Below, one piece after another: positions 11,738 to 23,708 of a stretch of DNA of 64,000 bases. The notes under the pieces were generated by a model, which saw nothing but the letters and a program-made list of their open reading frames with translations, was not told the DNA's origin and searched no databases. The position numbers and the translations under genes are program-made. Every line of letters starts with the position of its first letter. Within the stretch, counting starts at the first letter, position 1. This DNA comes from Gnetum montanum (taxonomy: Eukaryota; Streptophyta; Gnetopsida; Gnetales; Gnetaceae), in contig MNCI01020094.1 of NCBI GenBank assembly GCA_015680685.1, positions 852,574 through 916,573 of the forward strand, given 5' to 3'.

Positions 11738-12069
11738 ATGAGACCTATTTTAGGGTAACCACAAAGCTCATCTTTATTGCCGTACACAACTTGCGTTTAG
11801 GTACAAAGTTGCTAGAATCAAGATCCATTCACTTGGGGACTCCTACTGTGGGCAAATGGAAAATATTCTATCTCTGGAGTAATCAAACTGCCAGAGTTTC
11901 CCTACTTTAAGCCTAGGATCAGAAATAAGGGGAGTGCTGCCTCTTATTTATAGATTTGGTGGCGGACCGCGATATTGCGTATGCGATATCGCAGGGGACA
12001 ATGTGATATCACGTACATGATATCGCATGGGATGTGATATTGCAATGGCCACGATATCGCGTCTCATCA
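11738..12069 (-). repeat. 3' LTR of element B, truncated
   Basis: It matches 17,520-17,836 closely ('cacaaagctcatctttattgcc', 'aaatattctatctctggagt', 'ctttaagcctagga', TATA at 11,952-11,945). About 630 bp of U5 is missing at the low end, next to the 183-bp tandem. The U3 segment 11,965-12,065 has six GATATC-centred words, against about four in the 5' LTR. The polypurine tract (minus, catgggggta) abuts at 12,070-12,079. Confidence 0.8.
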
Positions 12070-13571
12070 TACCCCCATGAATGAATGAAAACTCATCCTC
12101 GAGTTCCTTACAATAACATCGGGAAGGTATGAAATTATTGAGGGGAATGGAACTAATGGGATGACATGTGAATGGATCATTATTACGAGACTTGACAAAA
12201 CTGGTGTTCATAACAACAAGGGTGAACACATTATTACAATGACATCAGGCCTTAGTCGGCAGCTGAGAAAGAAAGAGAGAGAGAAAGAAGTGTTGCTGCT
12301 TCCAACACCAAGATTGTGCCTTCATGGTCCATCCGTAAGCGCACCATCGATCTTGCTCCTTGCATAGCTGCTTCAACACTGCTCCATTCCAAGTGTTTGC
12401 TCCAGATCCAATTCGTTGTTGCATGTCCACCATCTACAAACACAACACAATCATATATTAGCAAGGGTAAATGAATCATCATGTAATTAATACCTTGCTT
12501 TGATGTAGGTACATTGGCTAGGTTGTGGTATGGATGATATGGATCTGGGAAGATATTAATGATAACTACCAAAGGTGTAGGGGTTAGGAAGAAAATAAAA
12601 AATTTCGAGGCTAGGAGAAAATCAAAAAAATCAGGCCCCATACCCCCATGACTAATCGCAAACCTCTGGTAGCATTAGAATAAAGAAATAAAAGGAGTAA
12701 GAAATATAGATAAAAAGGGACAACTATGGCATCGAAAAAATTGATGTCAAGATGGAAACAAAAAAAATAAAATTAATTGCAAAATGTTAAGGGAAAGAAT
12801 TTAACTAATGCTCCAATAGGAGTGTCAGTGGGTCCTCCCCAAAGCAGGCTCATGCCCTTAATCCCCTGAAAAAACTATAGTCAAAGAGTCCGTAGGCTCT
12901 GGGAGTGTCATTGGAACAAGAGTTAAAGTCTTAACCGTAACAATTTACCAAAAGGAAAACAATGTATCAACCAAAATATATACACTAATGATACAACCGG
13001 CAATGAGGTAAACAATGGAGAGAAGGATGGAGAGAAGAGAATGGAATGGAATCCCAAGAACAAGGTGGTGTATAGCACCTTGTGTGTTTTATGATTAATG
13101 TGACTTAGCAATTCTCATTCCAACTCCGGCCTCAAACCAACCACATCCATTGACTTCGCATCAATGCATTCGGTTAAACCATCCACTTGGACAATAAGAA
13201 TGCACTCCCCAAGAGCCACCACCATTTCGAAGAAACAAAGGAGAGAATGGGAAGCGAGAAGGGTCTTAGTTAGAGGGAACACTTTTGGTTCCATAACCAA
13301 TGCTTGTAGCCCAAATATTTATTTCGTCTAAGGGGTGTGCTTTGAATTCTGAATTTTTTTTTGTGTTTTGTGTGTTTATGCATGAGAACCACACCATTCA
13401 AAGACTTGATTATTTTTATTGTCTCAGCTTCCGATAATTGGGTAACATCGGAATGGTAAGAAAACTCAAGAAGAAACATTCAAGCACCCAAGAGAATGAC
13501 CAACACAAAAGCATCAAGTTCCCTTGAAGTCACACCCTTTTCAATCCTTGAGTCCTTCCTTAGTTTGAGAA
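12070..13571 (-). repeat. 3' non-coding region of element B
   Basis: This lies between gag and the LTR on the minus strand. It is parallel to 2,098-2,700 of A and antiparallel to 1-1,256 of Z. It has a GA-rich run at 12,264-12,290 and a second polypurine-tract-like word at about 12,636-12,650. Short frames (12,252-12,641, 13,270-13,479) look like chance. It runs into the assembly gap. Confidence 0.65.
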
Positions 13572-14249
13572 NNNNNNNNNNNNNNNNNNNNNNNNNNNNN
13601 NNNNNNNNNNNNNNNNNNNNNNNNNNNNNNNNNNNNNNNNNNNNNNNNNNNNNNNNNNNNNNNNNNNNNNNNNNNNNNNNNNNNNNNNNNNNNNNNNNNN
13701 NNNNNNNNNNNNNNNNNNNNNNNNNNNNNNNNNNNNNNNNNNNNNNNNNNNNNNNNNNNNNNNNNNNNNNNNNNNNNNNNNNNNNNNNNNNNNNNNNNNN
13801 NNNNNNNNNNNNNNNNNNNNNNNNNNNNNNNNNNNNNNNNNNNNNNNNNNNNNNNNNNNNNNNNNNNNNNNNNNNNNNNNNNNNNNNNNNNNNNNNNNNN
13901 NNNNNNNNNNNNNNNNNNNNNNNNNNNNNNNNNNNNNNNNNNNNNNNNNNNNNNNNNNNNNNNNNNNNNNNNNNNNNNNNNNNNNNNNNNNNNNNNNNNN
14001 NNNNNNNNNNNNNNNNNNNNNNNNNNNNNNNNNNNNNNNNNNNNNNNNNNNNNNNNNNNNNNNNNNNNNNNNNNNNNNNNNNNNNNNNNNNNNNNNNNNN
14101 NNNNNNNNNNNNNNNNNNNNNNNNNNNNNNNNNNNNNNNNNNNNNNNNNNNNNNNNNNNNNNNNNNNNNNNNNNNNNNNNNNNNNNNNNNNNNNNNNNNN
14201 NNNNNNNNNNNNNNNNNNNNNNNNNNNNNNNNNNNNNNNNNNNNNNNNN
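13572..14249. other. assembly gap of 678 N
   Basis: There are no bases here. Frames drawn across the gap (13,496-14,281 and 13,560-14,312) are artefacts of undetermined sequence. The gap falls exactly where element B's pol genes should be. Confidence 1.
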
Positions 14250-16745
14250 ATTTTGGATTGAAGGGTGCTCTGAAGTGTTAGATGGTGGAGGAGTGTACAT
14301 GGCCCTAGCCACTTATTGTTGTGAGAGTTTGTCTAGGATTTTGATTCTAAAGTAAGGTCTTCTCTTTTTACAGTTGTTAGAACCAGTAGCATGTTGAATA
14401 TTTATAGTTGTCGTAGTGTGACATTGCTGCGGTTTAGGAGGAAGTTCCCCTTGCATTGTTGGATAAGAAGGTGTTATGGGAACTTCTTGTGGTGGAAGAG
14501 CTGCAGATGGATTAGGAAGATGGTGTGGATATGGAGTGTCTCCCGAAGGAGAGGCAGTCCTTCTAAAGTACTCTTGAACTTGGTAGTGATGGTTCGGGGT
14601 TGTGTGACTCATAGAGTCACTTGGATAAATCGGCTGCTGCACATAATATCCATCAGGATCAGGATGTCGGTAAGGGTACTGATGTTTCGACGATGGAATC
14701 CCCCATGACTATGGGTATTTCTGCTACTAATGTTGTCTGATGGGCTGTGGTGGAGTTCCACTTGGATAATACGTTAGTGGTTGGTGGAACTACCTTGGGT
14801 TACCTTATGGATAAGGCAACCTTTAGGGTGTTTTCTGTTGGTTAAGTCTTGGATTAAGTGCATACACCCTAGACTCCTATAGATGTGAGATGATGGGGCA
14901 ACATCCCTTAGGATGATCATAATGGCAAATCTCACATCCACCATCATCATTTGTGTTAGAGTCCATAGCCGCATCGGAGTTAGTGATTTTTCCCTTACCC
15001 TTGTTATGTGCAGAGCCTAAATATCTCCACTTTTTCTTACCTTTGTCACTACTTTGTTCAACCTTAGACTCTTCTACAATTTTTAAGACAATTTCAATTT
15101 TAGCATCTAAGGAACTCCATACGTCATCTACCTTAGCCACTATTTCTGTTATCAAATTTTGGATAGGTAAGGTTTTTTGGTTCACCAACTCTTCGATTGG
15201 TGACTCATCCTCTTCATCACAAAATTTCACTCCCTCCTTTCGAAGGGAGGAATCATGATTATACTCTTCCGCACTTTCCCTTTTGCGTAGCTCACCCTCT
15301 TCTTTTGCTACTTGTTCCAACAAGCTACGTACTTCATGGGCTCTAAGTTGTGAGAGTCTCCCTTGGGCATAAGTTCCAAGGGTTCTTCTAGTTTCATGCC
15401 TTAGCCCATCCACAATGTGGCGAAGTTGATCCTGTTGAGCATACCCATGGCCTGGGAAACGATGTAACAATGTGTAGTAGCAGGCCATGCCAGCATCTAA
15501 GGGTTCATGTGTACCTTGCTTCTAGCCTTGGATCTTCTTACGCAAATTGGAAACTCTAGGGTACGTTTGATACTTTTCGTTGAAGAGTTCTAGCATTGTA
15601 CTCCACCTCCTGATGGTTTCGGGTTCTAAGGACTGGTACTAGCTCTCTGATTCTTTAGTGAGTGTTCTTAGGAACAACTTGAGTTTTTGTCACTCATTTT
15701 CTATATTCTGCAAGGCATAGGCATCATGGAATGCCCGTAAATGATTTTACGGATCAGCATTATATCCCCCTTCAAATCGTGGGATATTGTTCATGTCTAA
15801 TCATTTGATCCGACTATCTTTTAAATGCCTTGTGGGAATCCTAATTACCTGCATTATATCAAGCATAATTTGGGTTGTGAGTAGGGGCTCATCATGATTG
15901 TCTCTTTCATGACGCCTATGATGTCTGCGTTATTCCCTACTCTCCCTACATCCTTGTCCTTGTCATTTCTCTCGACTTTCCCATCGAGGTCTTTCGTTTT
16001 GTTTACTTTTATCCTCACATTTATGTTCATGGTGGCTACACCCAGATGTGCAAGGAGAGGATGAGTGATGTAAATAAGGGGAAGAGGAAGGGGAACCATT
16101 GCCATGATGAAGTTTCTTGCCTTCTCTTCGACTGCTACGACCCCGATCATGATGACGATCTAAGTGTCCATCCTTAGCATAAGTGGTTGATCCCTCTGTG
16201 AACAGTTGGTGATCATAGGCATCAGAACCATGGTTATGTATTGTTGATCATAGATTCTGATACCCAACCTCCTCACCATCATTAGGAGGAGAAACATCAT
16301 TTAGTAAAGAACCTGTGATAAGGGGTTCCTCGTCTCCTATTTCACCAAGGACGTGGTAGACCTTGCCCTTCAATAGTGCATGTTGACTCTCCTGCCTTAA
16401 GTCTCTCATACATTGGGCATCTATGGGATAATAATCCCTCATGTTTAAATCTTCTGCAACATATTCAACGTATATGTTAGTCATGCCTATCTGTGCCAAG
16501 GCACGGAAAAGCATGTGAGAGATTGATCGATTTGGGTGTAACACAATGTTACCTTGCAAATCTCTCCACCGTAGCTATTCGTCCTGATGGAGAATAAAAG
16601 TAAAATTAGGAACATACTCAATGAGATGAGTATATGTCATCTTATATTGTTTAGGATTTGGCTGATTTTGGTTATGTGTTTTATCTTGCCGACTATCTTG
16701 TGTGTAGTCCTTAGGTGGTAAGTTGCTTTTATGAGAAGAAGGCAT
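14250..16745 (-). pseudogene. gag of element B
   Basis: The start was taken at the ATG at 16,745, 120 bp after the primer site. It begins MPSSHKSNLPP and leads into 'HLIEYVPNF'. An in-frame stop (TAG near 16,577) precedes 'LRWRDLQGNIVLHPNRS'; frame 16,559-16,248 follows. Frame 15,488-14,877 holds the best-kept part: 'FPGHGYAQQDQLRHIVDGL', a charged coiled segment, a Lys-rich stretch, and a CX2C-X3-H-type zinc knuckle (CEICHYDHPKGCC). Frame 14,642-14,313 is a Pro-rich tail before protease. The knuckle would bind element RNA. Frames are split by stops and shifts but the codon pattern is much better preserved than in A. Confidence 0.8.
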
Positions 16746-16867
16746 TTCTATCAGTGTGCTAATTCACCGTTATATAATTTTTCTCTTGATTTAACTGAAG
16801 GTTCGTTAAGGCTCACAACGATGTGAGTGATATCCCATATGTTCTATTCGGTGCACAAACACTTAGT

Positions 16868-16884
16868 CCTTGGCAACGACACCA
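16868..16884 (-). other. primer-binding site of element B (tRNA-Asp-like)
   Basis: The minus strand reads TGGTGTCGTTGCCAAGG, 13 of 17 matches to the tRNA-Asp-complementary Athila site TGGCGCCGTTGCCGGGG, starting one base after the LTR terminus. This supports Athila assignment. Confidence 0.8.
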
Positions 16885-16885
16885 A

Positions 16886-17836
16886 TGATGAGTGGTGAGG
16901 TACCCCTACACTTAACCATACTAAATGAGCATAGCACACGCGATCTGGTCGAACTCTGTAGAATAAATGCCTAAACGCCCCATGGAACACTTGGGGTTAA
17001 TCATTCATTATCTTCCTAGACTTACTTGTTGTTGTCATGGTGTATGGTTAAGTAAGTTTGAGGTATATGATTTTTATGGTTTTTTATGGTTTTTCTCCTA
17101 TGCTATCAAGGTGAAGGGTTGAGAGAGCTAACTAACTCTAACTAAGGACTAAGTCTAAATTAACTAGCATTAGCATCCGTTCCCACTTACCGTACACACC
17201 TTGAACTATGCAACTGTGGCTACCAAACCCTAATCGTTACTGGGATCACCACAGGTAATGCACGTGCTCGAAGTGGTTGTATTGAGGCACCTAACTAGTC
17301 TATGTGTGATGAGCAGTTAATTCCTTGACTAGCCATACACATCCGTAGATGCTCGTAATCAAGTTGTACTCATCCCATGTTTTAGGAGTTGAGGGTGAGA
17401 GAATCTAATCATGATGAGTAGCCGATTCCTTGATTAGCCGTACACATTCGTCAATGCTCATAATCAAGTCATACTCATGCTGCTCTAATGCACGTAATAA
17501 ATAATAGGTAGGAAATAAGATGTAATAAATCCTATTCCATGCACTATAAGGTTTATCCACAAAGCTCATCTTTATTGCCATACACAACTTGTGTTCAGGT
17601 ACAAAGCTGCTCGAATAAAGATTCGTTCACTTGGGGACTCCTACTTCGGGCACATGGAAAATATTCTATCTCTGGAGTTATCAAACTACTATAGTTTTCC
17701 TACTTTAAGCCTAGGATTAGAAATAAGGGGAGTTCCACCTCTTATTTATAGATTTGGTAGCAGACCGCGATATCACATATGCGATATTGTAGGGGACGAC
17801 GCGTTATCGCGATGCATGCGATATCACGTCTCATCA
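16886..17836 (-). repeat. 5' LTR of element B
   Basis: Plus-strand termini are TGATGAGTGG (16,886) and GTCTCATCA (17,836), 951 bp. A TATA box lies at 17,750-17,743 (minus). U3 is short and has four GATATC-type words in 17,764-17,830. U5 carries a 105-bp tandem duplication (copies near 17,307 and 17,412: 'attccttga.tagcc' and 'atgctcrtaatcaagt'). Confidence 0.85.
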
Positions 17837-18779
17837 TTAAGGAAAATAAAATGAGAACTCTTTTTTGCATAAACATCATAGTCACCAATGTTTTCTCATC
17901 AACTTCTATATCCACATTAATAGAAGAATTAGAAAATTTAGTATTAGTTGAGGATGTTGAAAGTAATTTAAAATTCCTCAAAGGAAAATTCTAGAGAAAT
18001 TAGATATACTAGAGAAAAATCAAAGAGAGAAAACTAGATAAGTTAGAAAAAAATTAGATTTTCTAGAGATACATTAGATCTAGGATCATCACCCAAAGAC
18101 ACAATACTCATCGCATCAATGCAAGGACTTAAGAGGATTAGTAAATGTGTGAAAGTCTTATCTCTTTCAACTAGTTACACCTATGTTAGAATCTTAGGCT
18201 TATGATTTGAGAAACAAGAACCTTTGAAGGAAGTTCACTTTGTTTGTTTTAACCTCAAATCCCACTAAATTTATATATTATGAAAAGTAATTCAATATGT
18301 TAGAAAATAAAAAAGCTAACTATCTCCAATTAATGTAAAGAAGATTCCAATAGGGTTCCATAATCTACAAACATCCAATTAATTTACAAATCCTCAAATG
18401 ATATTGCAAAGCATGAGATCCCACAATTCCACAATGATTATCCTTAATGAAGGGCATATTCAAATGATATCAAACTCACACAAACATGCAAAATACACAC
18501 ATAATTAACCAAGGATTTGCATGCACTCATGCACTATTACATGTGTGGTCTCATGTCAATCATCAATCTTCTCTATCATTCTTCTCTCATGTCAAAAACA
18601 TGAAACAATAACAATATTTATTGAAAAAAAAATAAGAAACATAAAAAAAAATTTCCAAGATCAACTTGAAGATTTCAATTTTTTCTATTCCTTTTACATC
18701 CTTTTTTATTTTTTCCCAACTTGAAACTACCACTTCATATCTTTCTCTCGACTATATGGGTAATTCTTAGGTTTGTAGA
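17837..18779. other. unassigned AT-rich flank with a short repeat shared with 10,660-10,860
   Basis: 17,845-18,050 parallels 10,660-10,860 at nucleotide and (minus-strand) protein level. The rest, to about 18,779, holds no feature I can support. The frame at 18,521-18,724 is low-complexity chance. Confidence 0.4.
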
Positions 18780-19099
18780 GATATATTTTTGGAAAAATCT
18801 ACATGTCCAAGAGACATCCCTAGGGTTTGGAAGACATCTTTTATACATGTGATACATCTCCATTTGGTGATAGACATCTCTGATGCAGGAGAGACATCAT
18901 TCTAAAGATGTCTGTAGTTAGAGAGAGAAATTTGTGCACCTAGTCAAACATCTCTAGCACTCCCCGAATGTTTCTTGTGAAGGCTCAACTCTCAACCAAG
19001 ATGTTCCTTGGATCTTGAAGACATTTTTCCAACATCCAACACCTACAAAAAATAATTGTAGGGAAGAAAAAAATGGATTAGAAGAGGTGTATCTACATC
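18780..19099. repeat. GACATCT-rich segment, likely scrap of a copia LTR
   Basis: The words gacatct, acatctc and agatgtc recur at least nine times in 18,810-18,975, as they do inside the LTRs of element C (19,630-19,830 and 24,260-24,400). It lies outside C's LTR boundary at 19,100, so it is probably part of a related LTR already present at the insertion site. Confidence 0.45.
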
Positions 19100-20147
19100 T
19101 GAGGATTGAGAACTTAGAATATGGGGTGAATAAGTTCCCCAATTACATTTGCACCAGTCATACCAACACACCAAATTTTATGTGGTTTCCCAACTTGGGT
19201 ATGTCCACACTTGGAGGATAGAATCCATACACACCTCTAAACTTTGTTTCTTAAAAACTATGGTTTGAAGGGTACCACACCATGTACAAGCTCTAATCTC
19301 TACCTCGAAGTGTTTTGTTGCTACAAAACCACTCAACCCCACAAGGTTCCAATAAGCTCAGAATGTGCTTTCAAGGATCTCACAACCTTTACAAAACTAC
19401 GCTTAGCTCCAAAGTGTTTTGATGCTACAAAACTACTCAATCCCATGGGATCTTGACAAGCTTAATACAAATTACAATCAAGAAAATGATGTTACAATGA
19501 GGAGAAAAAATAGAATTGCATAGAATAGATAATGAGGAGCTTGAATGTGAATAATTTTTGCACAATTCCTTGAAATTCCTTGAATTTCAAGTTTCTGAAA
19601 ATGCCTTGAAATTTGTGCACTAGCTACCCAACAACTAATGTAGACATCTCCTTTGAAGTTGGGAGGTCTACTGAAGATCTTCCTCAATTCTTAAGAGATG
19701 TCTAGTCCGGAAGTGGGATGTCTCTATGGAGATGTCTTCTTTTAGATAGAGACATCTATTGTTTCCCATAGATGTCTTTATATGATTTCTTTCTTCTTAG
19801 TAGAAATTTCTACTATTTCTTAGAGACATCTCTTCAAATCTTAAACTTTGATTCCTAAGGCTTTCTCTTGTTAATTTGGCTTCTTCCCAATCCTTGGAGC
19901 ATCTACATTTGGTTTGTAGTGTTTGGTTTTAGTCCATGCTCATTCATGTTCTCATGTTGGCTCATTATATCTTCACTTTGTTAGTTTATTGTCGATCTCT
20001 TTTTCCTTAAGTCCTTAGTCTTGACTTTTTATTCATGTCTTGTGAACACATCATCCACAACAAACATTTTTTGTTCTTCATTTTTCTTAAGGTTTTAGCA
20101 TACCAAAAGGTCAATAATCTCCTCCATTTTTGTGATGTTCAAAAACT
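19100..20147 (-). repeat. 3' LTR of element C
   Basis: It begins TGAGGATTGAG and runs parallel to 23,709 onward: 'taagttccccaa', 'tggtttcccaacttg', 'cacacttggagg', 'cacacctc.aaactttgtttctt', 'ttggcttcttccca', 'agtccatgctcattcatg' and 'acatcatccacaacaaaca'. An internal 90-bp duplication (around 19,300 and 19,410, 'gctacaaaac.actcaa') is seen only in this copy. The high-coordinate end is approximate. Confidence 0.8.
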
Positions 20148-21999
20148 TAAGAAAATGGGTTAGTAGATCTAGAAATAAATTGAACTAAAGATAATACATC
20201 CTTACTATAGTTATTCAACTCCTAGGTCATGAAAACATATAATCGTAATATTTCTCATGACACTAGTTTAAATATATCCACTAGATCCACCATATTCTAA
20301 TGGTGCACTATATTCCATAAATCAAAATCATATTACAAGTCATTAAGTCATTTCACATCATCACATTACAATCGCAAATGATATCCATAATAGCACATCA
20401 CCACATCACAAACACAAATGATATCCATAATAGCACATCATTACATCACAACCACAAATGATATCCATAATAGCATAATCAACCATATTCAAATTTCAAA
20501 TTCTTTCCATTTTTAAACATCATCAAAAAGGTGTGGATCCTAGAAACAAGATAGATAAAAAAAATGCACAATCTTCATCCAAGTAAGATAGTATAAGAGT
20601 TTTAAAATATATTTCCATCTAGCATGAAATTTCATATGAATAACCACATACATACTTTGACTCATACGAAAGTTTTAGATCAGTCTCTAGATAAGGGAAT
20701 ATGGAAATTTCTAAGATGTCCATATGGATCACATGTATCTTAAGGAATTTTAAGGTATATTATCCATTCATTTTCAAAACTTCATAAGAAGCTTTTATAA
20801 TGAAAGTGTGAGTACTTCTTTCTTTAGTTCATATTAGTAATAAAGGGCTTTAAGTACTCCAAGAAGATATATTCATAGTGTGAAGTAATATCATAGAGAT
20901 ACAAACATTTACAAAATCAGTTAAGTAGATCACATTTCATAGCATTTTTTCATAGGGATGACAAACTAAACTCCATTTAAGAGCTACCCCTTATCAATGA
21001 GCCACAACTAATCCAAACATAACTAAGCCAACCCTTCCAAATAATGTCCAAGAGAATTTAAAACCAAAGGCTGAAGTATAAAGTTTGAGTGTTTAGAGTC
21101 ATGTAACTTGTTTGAACAATCCATTAATAACAAATAGACCAATGTCACATGATTCACTAATCACTTAATATTATACTCTTTTTGAGACATCAACAAAGGC
21201 TTAGTAATTTCATGGAAAGAGATTAAATACTTATATATCTAGCCTTCAAGTATTATATTAATGCTCACATGAAGGATCAAAAGAACATCACTTATCATGC
21301 TAAATATTTCATATATTGATGCCCATAAAGTAATTTATGATCACTCTAAGATAGTAGAAATTTTTAAAATTGAACCAACAATATTTTTCTTCAGTAGAAA
21401 ATGAATATACCTTTCATATGCCTTCCAAAAAAAATCTTCACACACTTTCATGTATGGATCCTTCATAATAAATCATGAGGTCCAATCTCCCTCTACATAT
21501 GTGCTTATTTTTGACATGAAGCTAATTTCTTTACTACCTAGCATTTTAAAAAATTATGTAATTCAACAACTTATAAAAAATATTAGGTAAAAATTAGTAA
21601 GCACATATCATAACAAGTATTTCTTTCTTCTTGATCAAACAACTAAACATTTCCTATAGAACATAGTCCAATATTATTAAATCAGTGACATCTTATCATA
21701 AACATGGATGTAATTTCATTCTTGATTCTTAGATTTTATTTTTCTACAAGAATAACCCTGTTTAATGACGTGTATGTAGCTAAAGAGTTTAAGCATGAGA
21801 GATAGCCATATCATTTTGATCTTCTTTCCTATGGATAGAGATACATGTTTTGAAAAGCAAGTTTATAAACTATTCAAAGATTGACCAAAATTTTAAATAG
21901 AAAGTAAGGAAATAGAAACTTACCATGACTTACCTTACTTGCATTTGAGATGAAAGACACTAATGAAGTTTGAGATGAGGTCCTCTATTATGGAGTACT
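20148..21999. other. internal non-coding part of element C
   Basis: It is AT-rich with many stops in all frames. I see no pol motifs and no second LTR inside. Apart from the 40-bp tandem array it holds nothing I can name. Confidence 0.5.
20355..20475. repeat. three-copy tandem array, exact 40-bp period
   Basis: The block 'caaatgatatccataatagc' recurs at 20,375, 20,415 and 20,455 with an interleaved 'acatca.nacatcaca' block. The third copy decays after 'tagcat'. It is minisatellite-like, inside element C. Confidence 0.9.
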
Positions 22000-23653
22000 T
22001 CCTTACCCTTTGATTCTCTTTCATCAGTTCTTTTGTATGAAAATCCTTCTTATTCATGTCCTTCAAGATGAGAGAATCTATGCTCATCTTTTGTATCATC
22101 CATTATTTTGATAATTTTTCCAAGTTTTAGCTCATTTTCATTCCAAGTTGTTGCAACTTGCAAGATACTCTTACTGGGTTCCTTTTGACAAGACCAAGCA
22201 TCAATGCTATTTTTTCCAACATGAGGATAATCAAAATATTGTTTAATTCAACAACTTTTACACTCAAATAAAGTATTTTATTCAAGAATAGGGTTATCAA
22301 ACATGATTACACTTGAGCTAGTGCTTGTATTATTTTATGGGGTTTCTTCTAAATCTTCACTCCTAGGTTGATGTTCATGGATCCCTCCTTCTTAAGAATC
22401 CCTGCATTTCTCTTCATCTAATTGGGTTAGTAGTTGAATCTCAGACTTTATGTCTAACATTTATCCTTTTACATATTTTGTGTACATATTTTTCTTTACC
22501 TTCTTAAGCAGATAATGTAGGATAAGAATTTCTTCATGTAATTCACTATACCTTCCATCATACTTACCTCTTGGTTCATCAAACATTTGTAATGAATTTT
22601 CATTTGTAAGTTCCATGAAAATAAGCTAAGAATCATTTTTAGAGTTATCCACTTCTTCTTCACTTTGCTCACCATCATCCTAGCTAGTGTAGAAATTGAT
22701 CATTTTCATATCCACATCAATCCTCTTCTTTCATTGCAACCTTCCATTGCTAGGGCATTCCAAGGCCACATGGTGTCTTCCTCGACATATCCAACATTCT
22801 ATTGAAAAAGCATCAAAATTAGAATTTGATAAATTTTTACCTTTATCCTTAGCTTTAGAGTTGGATTGGTTATGGCTTAATTGATTGAGACTTCTTCCCT
22901 TTGTTACAAGAAGTCATTGAACTCTTTTTGAAAGAAGAGTTATTTCCTCTTTGCTAATCACATCTTGCTTAGCAAGTTTCTTTTCTTTGGATGTTGATTT
23001 TAAGGTAATGGTCATTTCTTTTATTTCTCCTTCACTTATGAGATTCATTTCATAAGCAATAAGAGCACTTTGGATTTCTTCAAATTTTAGTTCCAAAAAA
23101 TCTCTAATCTCTTCCATAGTAGTTACCTTAAGGTCTAAATTCTAGTTAGAGTGTTCGAATCATTTTTATTATTACAGCACTTTCAAGAATGCCCTTACCT
23201 ATACCCCTAATTGCTAAAACTAGATCATTAGCCCTAATGAAATAATATTTCATTTTTTCACCTTATCTCATTTTGAGTTTTTCATACTTTGTAAGACAAG
23301 AGTTTAGATTTTTTGACTATGGATGTGCCCTCATAGGTAGCTTCTAAGGTTTTCCAAATTTCCTTGGCAGTTCTACAACTAGTTATTCTATTAAATTCAA
23401 AGTTATTTAATGCATAATATAAACAAATTTTCACTTTGAAATCATACATAAACTTATCTCTTTCTTCTGATGTCCACTTGCTTCATGGTTTGATTCCCTT
23501 TGTTTCACTATTGACAAATGGTGTGTAACCTTTGAGGATGGACTCCCATACCTCAAACTTCATTAACTCAAGAAAGCCTTGCATGCTCACCTTCCAATAG
23601 GCAAAATAAAACTTGTTAAACATTGGTGGATTTGTGTAGGATGTTTCCTCCAT
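22000..23653 (-). pseudogene. copia gag of element C
   Basis: The ATG at 23,653 starts 41 bp after the primer site. The first 100 codons read a capsid-type domain: 'EVWESILKGYTPF', 'WTSEERDKFMYDF', 'LYYALNNFEF', 'TAKEIWKTLEATYEGT' and 'KSKLLSYKV', the UBN2/copia gag pattern. One in-frame stop lies after 'GIKP'. Frame 23,117-22,914 continues with 'RDFLELKFEEIQSALIAYEMN'. The zinc knuckle C-WI-C-RGRH-H-VALE-C lies at about 22,820-22,778. A charged tail follows ('EEEVDNSKND', 'LHEEILILHYLLKKV') as in other copia polyproteins before protease. No protease signature (DSGA-type) is readable after it. Confidence 0.8.
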
Positions 23654-23693
23654 GGTTTACTATTGAAAGTTGACATCAAGCATACAAGTACTA

Positions 23694-23706
23694 GGCTCTG
23701 ATACCA
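23694..23706 (-). other. primer-binding site of element C (initiator tRNA-Met)
   Basis: The minus strand reads TGGTATCAGAGCC, the exact canonical copia primer site, starting two bases after the LTR end (23,709). Confidence 0.95.
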
Positions 23707-23708
23707 CT

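Larger units (their letters stand above)
11738..17836 (-). mobile_element. Athila-type Ty3/gypsy element B, gag-bearing, pol not seen
   Basis: The minus-strand order is 5' LTR (17,836-16,886), primer site (16,884-16,868), gag (16,745-14,250), assembly gap, 3' non-coding region (13,571-12,070), polypurine tract and truncated 3' LTR (12,069-11,738). In element A the pol genes occupy about 2.8 kb after gag. Here only a 678-N gap separates gag from the 3' non-coding region. Either pol is deleted or the gap is under-sized. The high-coordinate flank is ttaag; the other terminus is lost, so the target duplication cannot be tested. Confidence 0.75.

Noticed and set aside
11945-11952. Independent promoters at each TATA-like word (1,311; 9,643; 11,945; 17,743; 61,999)
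   Set aside because: Each sits at the expected place inside an LTR; they are LTR promoters rather than separate regulatory features.
13496-14312. Frames of 250 and 261 codons on both strands
   Set aside because: They consist almost wholly of undetermined bases in the assembly gap.
20355-20475. Possible CRISPR-like array (regular 40-bp spacing)
   Set aside because: The units are contiguous imperfect repeats without unique spacers, in plant repeat DNA.
23694-23706. tRNA-like sequence
   Set aside because: It is the 13-base complement of initiator tRNA-Met used as the primer site, not a tRNA gene; no cloverleaf surrounds it.
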